Assembly (NCBI GenBank): GCA_048380335.1
Contig: DBFCCI010000068.1
Location: 1-22,009, forward strand
Source of the DNA: Lachnospira sp900551945
Lineage (GTDB): Bacteria; Bacillota; Clostridia; Lachnospirales; Lachnospiraceae
Direction of reading: 5' to 3'
DNA length: 22,009 bases
Shown in pieces: positions 8,635 through 15,968 of this stretch. The number at the start of each line of letters is the position of its first letter. The stretch's first letter is position 1. The notes beneath the pieces are model-generated. The model made no database searches. It was not told the DNA's origin and worked only from the letters and a program-made list of their open reading frames with translations. The position numbers and the translations under genes are program-made.

Positions 8635-9495
8635 TTAAGTATTGCACATAACACATATATGTGAGTTGCCATTTTTGTCTTGACATTTATCAATATATAT
8701 ATTGTCAAATATTTGTGACATTTTGTTATTGAGTTCTTGAATAGAAGTGTTCTTTATTACAATGTCAGCTATTATTATACCGTTTTTCATAAGCAGAAGT
8801 CTATCGCAAAATGTAAGTGCAAGAGCAGGGTCGTGAATACATATAAGTCCAGCATTGTCATTATTTATTAGTGACTTTATTTTTTGCATAAGCTTGTATT
8901 TGTTATTAAAATCAAGTGCGCTGTCGGGTTCATCAAGAAGTAATAGCTTTGAGTTTGTAATAAGTGTCCTTGCTAATATACAAAGCTGTTTTTGTCCCTC
9001 ACTAAGACTTAAGAAATTTCTATTTTCAAAGCCAGAAAGCCCTACATTTTCAAGGGCTTTTAGTACATTTTCTCGCATAATCTTATTAGGAGAAGCTAAA
9101 AAATTAAGCTGTGAATTATAACCCATAAGACACACATCGGTAACTGACATATCCATATTTACACCAATGCGTTGCGGAATGTAACTTATATATGAAGCAC
9201 GATTTTTTACAGATATTTTTTCTAATTGTAAAAATGTATCATTATGTAGTTGTTTTTCACTTGAAGATGTAGTGTTGGCTTGGCTATTTTTTGTGATATT
9301 TTTAACAAAACATTTTCCAGAGTGAGGTAATAAGTTCATAATTGATTTTATAAGAGTAGATTTTCCACAACCATTACTTCCTATAAGTGCTATAAGTTCA
9401 CCCGAATTTATATTAAAGTTGATATTTTTTAATACTTTAGTTTGACCATAAGCTACTGATAAATCGCAAATTTTTAAGATACAATTATTATACAT
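8635..9495 (-). CDS. ABC importer ATP-binding protein, iron-complex (FecE/BtuD) type
   Basis: This 286-residue protein is the likely motor of an importer whose binding protein and permease are encoded divergently next to it. Visible motifs are Walker A GSNGCGKST (39-47), the Q-loop in YIPQRIG, the signature LSLSEGQKQL, Walker B LLLLDEP and the switch His in CIHDP. The segment before the Q-loop carries a longer polar insertion (Asn/Ser/Thr-rich) than usual for this family. The ATG at 9495 has GGAG 5 nt upstream, whereas the longer in-frame start lacks a site. The iron-complex class covers siderophore, haem and cobalamin uptake, and also molybdate/tungstate uptake in MolABC-type systems. The location beside a MocA-like gene and molybdenum hydroxylase genes favours the last, as inference only. 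Confidence 0.9.
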   Translation of the reverse strand: MYNNCILKICDLSVAYGQTKVLKNINFNINSGELIALIGSNGCGKSTLIKSIMNLLPHSGKCFVKNITKNSQANTTSSSEKQLHNDTFLQLEKISVKNRASYISYIPQRIGVNMDMSVTDVCLMGYNSQLNFLASPNKIMRENVLKALENVGLSGFENRNFLSLSEGQKQLCILARTLITNSKLLLLDEPDSALDFNNKYKLMQKIKSLINNDNAGLICIHDPALALTFCDRLLLMKNGIIIADIVIKNTSIQELNNKMSQIFDNIYIDKCQDKNGNSHICVMCNT

Positions 9496-9554
9496 AAAGT
9501 CTCCATTAATATTGAATTTAAATTTAGTTGTAAACAGTAACAAAATTTTAGATT

Positions 9555-9584
9555 ATTATATTACGATTTTAATTTAAAGTGCAA
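9555..9584 (-). promoter_or_regulatory. Minus-strand promoter candidate for the ATPase gene
   Basis: Read on the minus strand, TTGCAC (9584-9579) and TATAAT (9560-9555) are 18 bp apart. The -10 is consensus and the -35 matches at the first three positions. It would start the ABC ATPase unit about 50-60 bp before its ATG. Its -35 overlaps the palindrome at 9580-9591. Confidence 0.45.
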
Positions 9585-9591
9585 TATTGCA
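9580..9591. promoter_or_regulatory. Perfect 12-bp palindrome, candidate operator
   Basis: TGCAATATTGCA is a perfect palindrome in the divergent promoter region. It overlaps the minus-strand -35 and ends 21 bp before the plus-strand -35, so a bound dimer could influence both units. No regulator gene is visible in the window. Confidence 0.4.
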
Positions 9592-9612
9592 TATACAAAA
9601 TAAAAATATTTA

Positions 9613-9641
9613 TTGTCTAAAAAAAAGGAGTTTGATATAAT
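9613..9641 (+). promoter_or_regulatory. Sigma-A promoter for the binding-protein gene
   Basis: TTGTCT (9613-9618) and TATAAT (9636-9641) are 17 bp apart, and a TG precedes the -10 by one base (extended -10). The predicted start near 9648 leaves a leader of about 80 nt that opens with the inverted repeat at 9651-9688. This is the best promoter in the window. Confidence 0.75.
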
Positions 9642-9650
9642 TTATCCGTT

Positions 9651-9688
9651 ATATTGAAATTTTAAAAATATATTTAATATTTCAATAT
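9651..9688 (+). promoter_or_regulatory. 10-bp inverted repeat at the predicted transcript start
   Basis: ATATTGAAAT (9651-9660) and ATTTCAATAT (9679-9688) are perfect reverse complements with an 18-bp AT-rich spacer. The repeat begins about where transcription should start. It could be an operator blocking transcription or a weak 5' hairpin in the mRNA. The sequence is not a clear match to a known regulator site. Confidence 0.4.
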
Positions 9689-9726
9689 GCAGTATAAAAA
9701 CAAAAATCAAAGAGGAGAAAAAAGCG

Positions 9727-10806
9727 ATGAAAAGAGTAATTGCCATGTTACTTGCTTGTATGATGCTTACATTTTCTGTAGCTTGTGGTAATAATAATCA
9801 AACAACACAAGTTTCATCATCAAGCGCTGAAGTTACAAAAGAAACTTCAACAACACCATTTGACGTAATGTCAGAAAATAGTAATGTAAGTGTAACTTAT
9901 CCACTTACAGTAACAGACCAGTTAGGAAGAAGTGTTACTATTGAAAAAGAGCCAGAAAAAATAGCTTCTTCATACTATATTTCAACAAGCCTTATTTTAG
10001 GACTTGGATTAAAGGATAAGCTTGTTGGTATTGAAGCTAAGGCTAACTCAAGAAATATTTATAAGCTTGCAGCTTCTGATATTATTAATCTTCCAAATAT
10101 GGGGACAGCTAAAGAATTTAACCTTGAAGCATGTGCAACAGCACAGCCAGATGTTGTTATTATTCCAGCAAAGCTTAAAAACTCTATAGAAACGATTGAA
10201 GAACTTGGAGTAAAGGTTATTGCGGTTAATCCTGAAAATCATGAACAGTTAAGTGAATGTATTACACTTATCGGACAGGTTTGCAATGTAGCAGGAAAAG
10301 CTAAGACAATGAATGATACAATTAACTCATTTATTAACGATACAAAGTCAAAGATATCAGGAGAGAATACTCCATCTGTATACTTGGCTGGTAACAGTTC
10401 AGTGCTTTCAACTGCTGGAAATGCTATGTATCAAGATACACTTGTTGCTAATGCAGGTGGTAAGAATGTAGCTTCTTCAATTACAGATACTTATTGGGCA
10501 GAAGTTTCGTATGAACAAATTCTTGCATGGAACCCTGAGTATATTATTATTGCAGCAGATGCTACATATTCTGTAGATGATATTTATAATGATGCTAATC
10601 TTGCTGATTGTACTGCTGTTAAGAATAAGAAGGTTTATAAGCTTCCATCTAATATTGAAGCATGGGATTCACCAGTTCCAGCAAGTTTTCTTGGAAGTAT
10701 TTATATAGCTTCTATTCTTCACCCAGAGAAGGTTACTAATGATTATTATAAGTCTTGTGTTACTGAATTTTATAAGACATTTTATGGATTTACACCAGAA
10801 GTATAA
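9727..10806 (+). CDS. ABC importer substrate-binding lipoprotein, iron-complex/MolA-like fold
   Basis: This 359-residue lipoprotein (lipobox FSVAC, Cys20) should capture the importer substrate outside the membrane. After a Ser/Thr/Asn linker it begins with the typical VTDQLGRSVTIEKEPEKI strand pattern. It then shows a first lobe ending in AQPDVVIIPAKLK, a long linking helix (about 195-215) and a second lobe with VSYEQILAWNPEYIIIAAD. This is the layout of the helical-backbone iron-complex/cobalamin binding proteins. A conserved AWDSPVPASFLG segment near the C-terminus is, from memory, common in relatives of molybdate/tungstate binders, but I cannot confirm the ligand. The ribosome site AGAGGAG is strong. 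The gene has its own promoter, and a terminator-like palindrome separates it from the permease gene, so the binding protein may be made in excess over the permease. Confidence 0.88.
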   Translation: MKRVIAMLLACMMLTFSVACGNNNQTTQVSSSSAEVTKETSTTPFDVMSENSNVSVTYPLTVTDQLGRSVTIEKEPEKIASSYYISTSLILGLGLKDKLVGIEAKANSRNIYKLAASDIINLPNMGTAKEFNLEACATAQPDVVIIPAKLKNSIETIEELGVKVIAVNPENHEQLSECITLIGQVCNVAGKAKTMNDTINSFINDTKSKISGENTPSVYLAGNSSVLSTAGNAMYQDTLVANAGGKNVASSITDTYWAEVSYEQILAWNPEYIIIAADATYSVDDIYNDANLADCTAVKNKKVYKLPSNIEAWDSPVPASFLGSIYIASILHPEKVTNDYYKSCVTEFYKTFYGFTPEV

Positions 10807-10823
10807 TAATTTGTTAGCATAGT

Positions 10824-10924
10824 AAAAATGGTATTGCATTTTACAGTTGATGGATAAATGCTAAGTAGTGCTAAGATGTGCTAAGCATTTCCCATATACT
10901 ATAAAATACAATACCATTTTTTTT
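10824..10924. repeat. Palindromic element, copy 2, doubling as a terminator
   Basis: Outer arms 10824-10847 and 10898-10921 pair over 24 bp with two mismatches; both are C opposite A on the plus strand, hence G:U pairs in minus-strand RNA. Inner arms 10856-10865 and 10881-10890 pair with one mismatch. The right arm runs into eight T residues (10917-10924), so plus-strand transcription from the binding-protein gene could end here. The core between the outer arms matches copy 1 (6682-6903), including CATATACTATAAAAT, but the outermost 15 or so bp differ. Confidence 0.85.
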
Positions 10925-11021
10925 AAACTTTGTTTGTTGTACATTGAGAGTGAATTAGTTTGTACTAACTTTTGAATTGTGATTTGGAAAGTTGATTTTT
11001 GTGGTGGAAGTTGGTGTGAAA

Positions 11022-12005
11022 ATGAATAGATATAAATATAGGGTTAGTGTAATAACTTTTATATGTATTTTGATTATTTTTGGTGTGTTTGTATGGTCGA
11101 TTTTTGTGGGTCAGTATCCGTTGTCGGTGGATAAGTTGTTGGCAGGGGATAGTATGCAGGTTAGGGTATTTAACAGGCTTCGTCTGCCTCGTGCTATTAT
11201 GGGAATTGTCGGTGGTTTTGGACTTGGAGTTGCTGGCAATGTTTACCAAATGGTATTTAAAAATCCATTGGCTTCACCAGATGTAGTTGGTGTGTCTTCT
11301 GGAGCTAGTGCGGGAGCAGCCCTTGCAATTGTGGCGTTTTCTTCATCAATGACAGTTGTTTCTTTTACAGCTTTTGTTGGAGCATTTATAACTCTTATTA
11401 TAACACTTTTAGTTGCGTATCTTGTAGATGGAAAGAGTAGTTATACTATTGTACTTGCAGGAATAGCGATACATTCAATAGCACAGACATTTCTTATGTT
11501 TTTAAAGCTTGTAGCCGACCCAGAAAAGCAACTTGCCTCAATTGAATATTGGATTATGGGCAGTCTTAATGGGATATCTAAGGATAGTTTGTTGATACCT
11601 ATATTAGTTACATTTGTAGGCTTTATTGTGTTATTAATATTGTATAGACAAGTGATGATACTTTCTATAGAAGAAAATGAAGCTGTATCACTTGGCGTAA
11701 ATGTTACAACAGTCCGTCTTTTGATATTGTGTATTGCAACAGTGATTGTATCTTCTATAATATGTACAACAGGTCTTATAAGTTTTATTGGGTTACTCGC
11801 GCCGCATATAGCAAGGCTTATTACTAAAAGAAATGACGTGTATACATTTGTATTAAGTGGTTTATCGGGAAGTATAATTCTTACTATTGCAGATATATTT
11901 GCAAGAAGTATTGCGACAACGGAGCTTCCAGTAAGTATATTTACATCACTACTTGGCGCACCACTTCTTATAATATTGTTGTTGAAAAAGAATAGTGGTG
12001 TTTAA
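11022..12005 (+). CDS. ABC importer permease, FecCD type
   Basis: The 327-residue membrane protein forms the channel of the importer together with the divergently encoded ATPase. FecCD family marks are RLPRAIMGIVGGFGLGVAG near residue 50, NPLASPDVVGVSSGAS at about 85-100 and the loop GLISFIGLLAPHIARL near 250-265. Around ten hydrophobic segments are expected from the pattern. The start is uncertain. ATG 11022 directly precedes the usual short basic N-terminus but has only a weak ribosome site. GTG 11001 has GGAAAG about 9 nt upstream and would add seven residues. A palindromic terminator and about 100 bp separate it from the binding-protein gene, so it depends on read-through or on a promoter I cannot identify. 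The hydroxylase genes follow 243 bp downstream on the same strand. Confidence 0.9.
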   Translation: MNRYKYRVSVITFICILIIFGVFVWSIFVGQYPLSVDKLLAGDSMQVRVFNRLRLPRAIMGIVGGFGLGVAGNVYQMVFKNPLASPDVVGVSSGASAGAALAIVAFSSSMTVVSFTAFVGAFITLIITLLVAYLVDGKSSYTIVLAGIAIHSIAQTFLMFLKLVADPEKQLASIEYWIMGSLNGISKDSLLIPILVTFVGFIVLLILYRQVMILSIEENEAVSLGVNVTTVRLLILCIATVIVSSIICTTGLISFIGLLAPHIARLITKRNDVYTFVLSGLSGSIILTIADIFARSIATTELPVSIFTSLLGAPLLIILLLKKNSGV

Positions 12006-12248
12006 TTTTGGGCATTGTTTTTTTAATGGTGCATTTATTGCTTATACAATACCGCTATCTTACGAAAATTTGTTGTAATGCAAAATATGATAAGTTAGTT
12101 GTGACTAATGAATTAAGAAGGAAATTAATTTTGGAATATTTTCAAGATTGGCTTGCAAACTATGACATATTATGTGATTATATAAATATATAGAATATAT
12201 TTTAAAATTGAGTTGTAATTATTTTTATTACTTAAGAAAGGAATAAGT

Positions 12249-13043
12249 ATGCTTAATATACAGATATATAAAAAAGTAGAAAGTCTAGAAGAAGCCTATG
12301 AGCTTAATCAAAAAAGGACTAATCGCATTATAGGTGGTATGATGTGGCTTCGTATGGGGGAAGCTAGGATACAGACAGCGATAGATATGTCGGGACTTGG
12401 GCTTGATACAATAGAAGAAACGCAAGAAGAATTTAAGATTGGCTGCATGGTATCTTTAAGACAGTTAGAAGTGCATGAAGGTTTTAATACATATACACAA
12501 GGCATGGCAAAGGAAGCATTAAGACATATTGTCGGTGTGCAATTTAGAAATCTTGCAACAGTAGGTGGAAGTATATTTGGAAGATATGGCTTTTCTGATG
12601 TATTAACACTTTTACTCGGGCTTGATACTTATGTTGAGTTGTACAAAGGTGGACAAGTGCCATTAGCTAAGTTTGCAAAGTCAGATTATAATAATGACAT
12701 TCTTGTAAATGTGATTGTAAAAAAGAAGCCTGTTAAAGTATTTTACGAAGCAGTAAGAATAACACAGACAGATTTGCCAGTGCTTACTTGTTGTGGTGTA
12801 AGATTTTTAGAAAATGATATTAAAAATATTGTAATAGGTGCAAGACCAGCAAGAGCAATAAGAGTTGAAGATAAAGAAGAAATATTATCGAATGTAGTTG
12901 ATGAAGATACAATCAAAGCATTTTCACAATATGCAAAAAAAACAGTAGCAACTCAAAGTAATATGAGAGGTAGTGCAGAATATAGAAGTCATCTTGTAGA
13001 AGTCTTAACAAGTAGAGCATTGCAAAGCTTATATCTTAATTGA
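12249..13043 (+). CDS. xdhB: Xanthine-dehydrogenase-type hydroxylase, FAD-binding subunit
   Basis: This 264-residue subunit holds the FAD that accepts electrons from the 2Fe-2S subunit and passes them to NAD+ or another carrier. Family motifs are IIGGMMWLRMG with the glycine pair 29-30 (the first FAD loop) and QFRNLATVGGS at about 98-108 (the second FAD loop), followed by the usual C-terminal CO-dehydrogenase-flavoprotein type domain. Length matches separate XdhB-like subunits. The ATG is preceded by AAAGGA at about 7 nt. The gene opens the three-subunit set, 170 bp before the iron-sulfur subunit, an unusually wide gap for these genes and one that contains a weak palindrome. The 243 bp upstream of it hold only one short open frame that I do not support as a gene. 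Confidence 0.9.
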   Translation: MLNIQIYKKVESLEEAYELNQKRTNRIIGGMMWLRMGEARIQTAIDMSGLGLDTIEETQEEFKIGCMVSLRQLEVHEGFNTYTQGMAKEALRHIVGVQFRNLATVGGSIFGRYGFSDVLTLLLGLDTYVELYKGGQVPLAKFAKSDYNNDILVNVIVKKKPVKVFYEAVRITQTDLPVLTCCGVRFLENDIKNIVIGARPARAIRVEDKEEILSNVVDEDTIKAFSQYAKKTVATQSNMRGSAEYRSHLVEVLTSRALQSLYLN

Positions 13044-13054
13044 GTTTTTTAATA

Positions 13055-13174
13055 AAACCTAATATAGCTAATTAGTTGAGATAATTGCTAATATTTAGTT
13101 GACTATATATTTTTTAATATTGTTTTAAATATTAAAAGACAGATATTAAAAATCAATTATATAATAATAGGTTT
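13055..13174. repeat. Weak, possibly degenerate palindrome between the hydroxylase genes
   Basis: AAACCTA (13055-13061) and TAGGTTT (13168-13174) are reverse complements about 106 bp apart, with partial pairing continuing inward. The interior contains TTAGTTGAGATAATTGCTAA (13072-13091), which resembles the core of the palindromes at 6682 and 10824 with gaps. AT-richness makes chance similarity possible. Confidence 0.25.
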
Positions 13175-13213
13175 GTAAATATGTAGCTAAATATCAAAAA
13201 GTGAGGAAAATGT

Positions 13214-13693
13214 ATGTTAGTTAATATAATTCTAAATGGCAAAAAGCTGAGTAGAGAAATTGCACCCGATATGACACTTTATGATTTTGTAAGGGACAAT
13301 GGCTGTTATAGTGTAAAATGCGGTTGCGAAACTTCTAATTGTGGACTTTGTACAGTTTTTTTAAATAATAAGCCTGTGTTATCTTGTTCAGTGCTTGCGG
13401 CAAGAGCTGATGGTTGTAGGGTTGACACTCTTGAAGGTTTGCAGAATGAAGCAAGAGAATTTGTTACATTTATAGCAGATGAAGGCGCAGAGCAATGTGG
13501 ATTTTGTAATCCTGGATTTGTAATGAATACAATAGCTTTATTGCGAGAAAACCCTTATCCAAATGAGGATGAAATTAAGGAATATTTATCTGGAAATTTA
13601 TGTCGTTGTTCTGGTTATGAAGGACAGTTAAGAGGAATACTTAAATTTTTAGAATACAAAAAAGGAAAGGAGGATAACGATGAGAGAGGTTAA
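13214..13693 (+). CDS. xdhC: Xanthine-dehydrogenase-type hydroxylase, 2Fe-2S subunit
   Basis: This 159-residue protein carries two 2Fe-2S clusters that move electrons from the molybdenum site to FAD. The N-terminal plant-ferredoxin cluster uses Cys38, Cys43, Cys46 and Cys58 (CETSNCGLC ... SC). The helical C-terminal cluster uses Cys95, Cys98, Cys130 and Cys132 (QCGFCNPG ... LCRCSGY), with Gln94 at the position that contacts the pterin in known structures. All eight ligands are present. Note that xdhC here follows the E. coli subunit naming and does not mean the XdhC/CoxI maturation protein. TGAGGA lies 6 nt before the ATG. Its end overlaps the molybdenum subunit gene by 14 bp in another frame, a sign of translational coupling. 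Confidence 0.95.
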   Translation: MLVNIILNGKKLSREIAPDMTLYDFVRDNGCYSVKCGCETSNCGLCTVFLNNKPVLSCSVLAARADGCRVDTLEGLQNEAREFVTFIADEGAEQCGFCNPGFVMNTIALLRENPYPNEDEIKEYLSGNLCRCSGYEGQLRGILKFLEYKKGKEDNDERG

Positions 13694-15968
13694 TAAGGCT
13701 GTAAGAAAGAAAGATGCTATGGAGCTTCTTTTGGGAAAGCCTGTGTATACAGACGATATTGCACCTGATGATTGTCTAGTTGTAAAGTTACTTCGTTCAC
13801 CACATGCTAATGCAATAATTAAAGATATTAATGTTGACATAGCAAAAAAGGTAGTGGGAATAGAAGCCATTTTTACATATAAAGATATTGACCAAAATCA
13901 AAAGAGATTTACTTGTGCAGGGCAAACTTATCCAGAGCCTAGTCCCTATGATAGATTGATACTTGATAGACATGTAAGATTTATTGGTGACCCAGTGGCG
14001 ATTATTGCAGGAGAAGATGAAAAGTGCGTTGATAAGGCAATGAAGCTTATAAAGGTTCAGTATGATGTATTAGAGCCAGTGCTTGATTTTACTAAGGCTA
14101 AGGACAATAAAATACTCGTTCACCCAGAAGATAATTGGGAAGCACTTTGTCAAGTGGGAGCAGATAATAAGAGAAATCTTTGTGCGCATGATGAATGTGG
14201 AAATGGTGATATTGAAAAGGTGCTTAGTGAATGTGATATTGTGCTTGATAGAACATATCACACAAAGGCGTGTCAGCAGAGTATGATGGAAACTTTTAGG
14301 ACATTTTGTAAAATAGATACTTATGGCAGACTTCATGTAGTAAGCTCAACGCAGATAGTTTTCCACTGTAGAAGAATTATTTCTCATGCGCTTGGAATAT
14401 CACCATCTAAAATAAGAGTTACTAAGCCTAGAATTGGTGGTGGTTTTGGAGCAAAGCAAACTTCTGTATGTGAGATTTATCCTGCCTTTGTAACTTGGAT
14501 GACAAAGAAACCATCAAAGATTATATTTTCAAGAAAAGAGTCACTCACAGCTTCATCGCCTCGCCATGAAATGCAAATGCACGTAAGACTTGGTGCAGAC
14601 AAAAATGGTATAGTAAGAGCAATTGATTTACATACACTTTCAAACACTGGTGCTTATGGTGAGCATGGCCCAACAACTGTGGGGCTTTCTGGTCACAAGT
14701 CAATACCACTTTATGGAAAGGCAGAAGCATTTCACTTTACAACAGATGTAGTGTACACAAATATTATGTCATCGGGAGCATATAGGGGATACGGAGCTAC
14801 TCAAGGATTATTTGCAGTTGAGTCTGCGGTAAATGAACTTGCACAAATGTTAAATATTGACCCATTTGAAATTCGACTTAAAAATATAGTAAAAGAGGGC
14901 GATGTAATGCCTGCTTATTATGGTCAAGTTAATACAAGTTGTGCGCTTGACAGATGTCTTAAAAAAGTGCGTGAAATGATTAAGTGGGACGAAAAGTTTC
15001 CAATGAGAATGGTATCAGAAAATAAGGCAAGATACGTTGGTATGGGTATGGCTATGCAAGGCTCTGGTATTTCGGGAGTCGATGTCGGAAGTGCTACAAT
15101 TAAACTTAACGATGAAGGTTTTTATGTGTTAAGTATTGGTGCAGCAGATATGGGAACAGGCTGTGATACTATTCTTGCACAGATAGCAGCAGAAGTTCTT
15201 GAATGTACAACAGATGATATTATGGTATTTGGTGCAGATACGGACACATCACCTTACGACTCAGGTTCTTATGCTTCAAGTACAACTTATGTAACAGGAA
15301 AGGCTGTTGAAAAGTGTGCACTTGAACTTCGTAGTAGAATAGAAAAGCTTGGTGCAAAATTACTAAAATGTAATAGTGATGAGGTAACATTTGACGGAAG
15401 TTATGTAATCTGTGATAAGACTGGTGAAAAGGTTAGTCTTGTTAATATAGCTACAGCTTCTATGTGTGGAAATGATATTGCGTTAGTTACATCTAATACA
15501 CACTCATCACCTTTATCACCACCACCATATATGGTAGGTGCGGCAGAAATTGAAGTTGATTTACAGACAGGTGAAAGTAAAATAATTGAATATGATGCTT
15601 GTGTTGACTGTGGAACGCCTGTCAATCCAAATCTTGCAAGAGTTCAGGCAGAAGGTGGAATTTTGCAGGGGATAGGAATGGCTATGTCAGAAAATATTAC
15701 TTATGACGAAAAAGGTAAATTATACGAAAGTTCATTTTTACAATATAAGATACCATCAAGAATGGATATAGGTCATATTAATGTAGAGTTTGAGTCAAGC
15801 TATGAAAATGCAGGGCCATTTGGCGCAAAGTCAATTGGCGAAGTTGTTATTAATACACCACTTCCAGCAGTTACAGATGCTTTAAGTCATGCAGCAGGTA
15901 AGCGCTTTTATGAGCTTCCTATAACACCACAGCAAGTAGCAGAAGGAATAATGAAAAAAGGTAAGTAA
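13680..15968 (+). CDS. xdhA: Xanthine-dehydrogenase-type hydroxylase, molybdenum cofactor subunit
   Basis: This 762-residue catalytic subunit binds the molybdopterin cofactor and hydroxylates a purine-like heterocycle using water. Visible motifs are GGGFGAKQ at 253-260 (cofactor loop), GAYRGYGATQ with Arg369 (equivalent to the substrate-binding Arg of bovine xanthine oxidase), DSGSYASSTTYVTGKA (cofactor binding) and GAKSIGE with the likely catalytic base Glu721. Length and the absence of fused FeS or FAD domains fit a three-subunit enzyme. A strong AAAGGAGG site lies 6 nt before the ATG, inside the preceding gene. Xanthine or hypoxanthine is the most likely substrate given the purine permease nearby, but related enzymes act on nicotinate or other heterocycles. 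The MocA-like neighbour suggests the cytosine-dinucleotide cofactor. No XdhC/CoxI-type sulfuration factor lies in the window. Confidence 0.93.
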   Translation: MREVNKAVRKKDAMELLLGKPVYTDDIAPDDCLVVKLLRSPHANAIIKDINVDIAKKVVGIEAIFTYKDIDQNQKRFTCAGQTYPEPSPYDRLILDRHVRFIGDPVAIIAGEDEKCVDKAMKLIKVQYDVLEPVLDFTKAKDNKILVHPEDNWEALCQVGADNKRNLCAHDECGNGDIEKVLSECDIVLDRTYHTKACQQSMMETFRTFCKIDTYGRLHVVSSTQIVFHCRRIISHALGISPSKIRVTKPRIGGGFGAKQTSVCEIYPAFVTWMTKKPSKIIFSRKESLTASSPRHEMQMHVRLGADKNGIVRAIDLHTLSNTGAYGEHGPTTVGLSGHKSIPLYGKAEAFHFTTDVVYTNIMSSGAYRGYGATQGLFAVESAVNELAQMLNIDPFEIRLKNIVKEGDVMPAYYGQVNTSCALDRCLKKVREMIKWDEKFPMRMVSENKARYVGMGMAMQGSGISGVDVGSATIKLNDEGFYVLSIGAADMGTGCDTILAQIAAEVLECTTDDIMVFGADTDTSPYDSGSYASSTTYVTGKAVEKCALELRSRIEKLGAKLLKCNSDEVTFDGSYVICDKTGEKVSLVNIATASMCGNDIALVTSNTHSSPLSPPPYMVGAAEIEVDLQTGESKIIEYDACVDCGTPVNPNLARVQAEGGILQGIGMAMSENITYDEKGKLYESSFLQYKIPSRMDIGHINVEFESSYENAGPFGAKSIGEVVINTPLPAVTDALSHAAGKRFYELPITPQQVAEGIMKKGK

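Noticed and set aside
9651..9688. ModE-type molybdate operator
   Set aside because: CGTTATATT at 9647-9655 is reminiscent of part of a ModE half-site, but the matching second half is not present, so the dyad is reported only as an unassigned operator candidate.
10992..11021. Upstream TTG start for the FecCD permease
   Set aside because: A Shine-Dalgarno-like GGAAAG ends directly against the TTG, too close to function; ATG 11022 or GTG 11001 are better choices.
12008..12193. Short plus-strand frame of 61 codons after the permease gene
   Set aside because: It has a TTG start with no ribosome site and no recognisable similarity. It could be a gene remnant, but I cannot support it.
12006..12248. 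Molybdenum cofactor riboswitch upstream of the hydroxylase genes
   Set aside because: The region is AT-rich with no multi-stem conserved structure.
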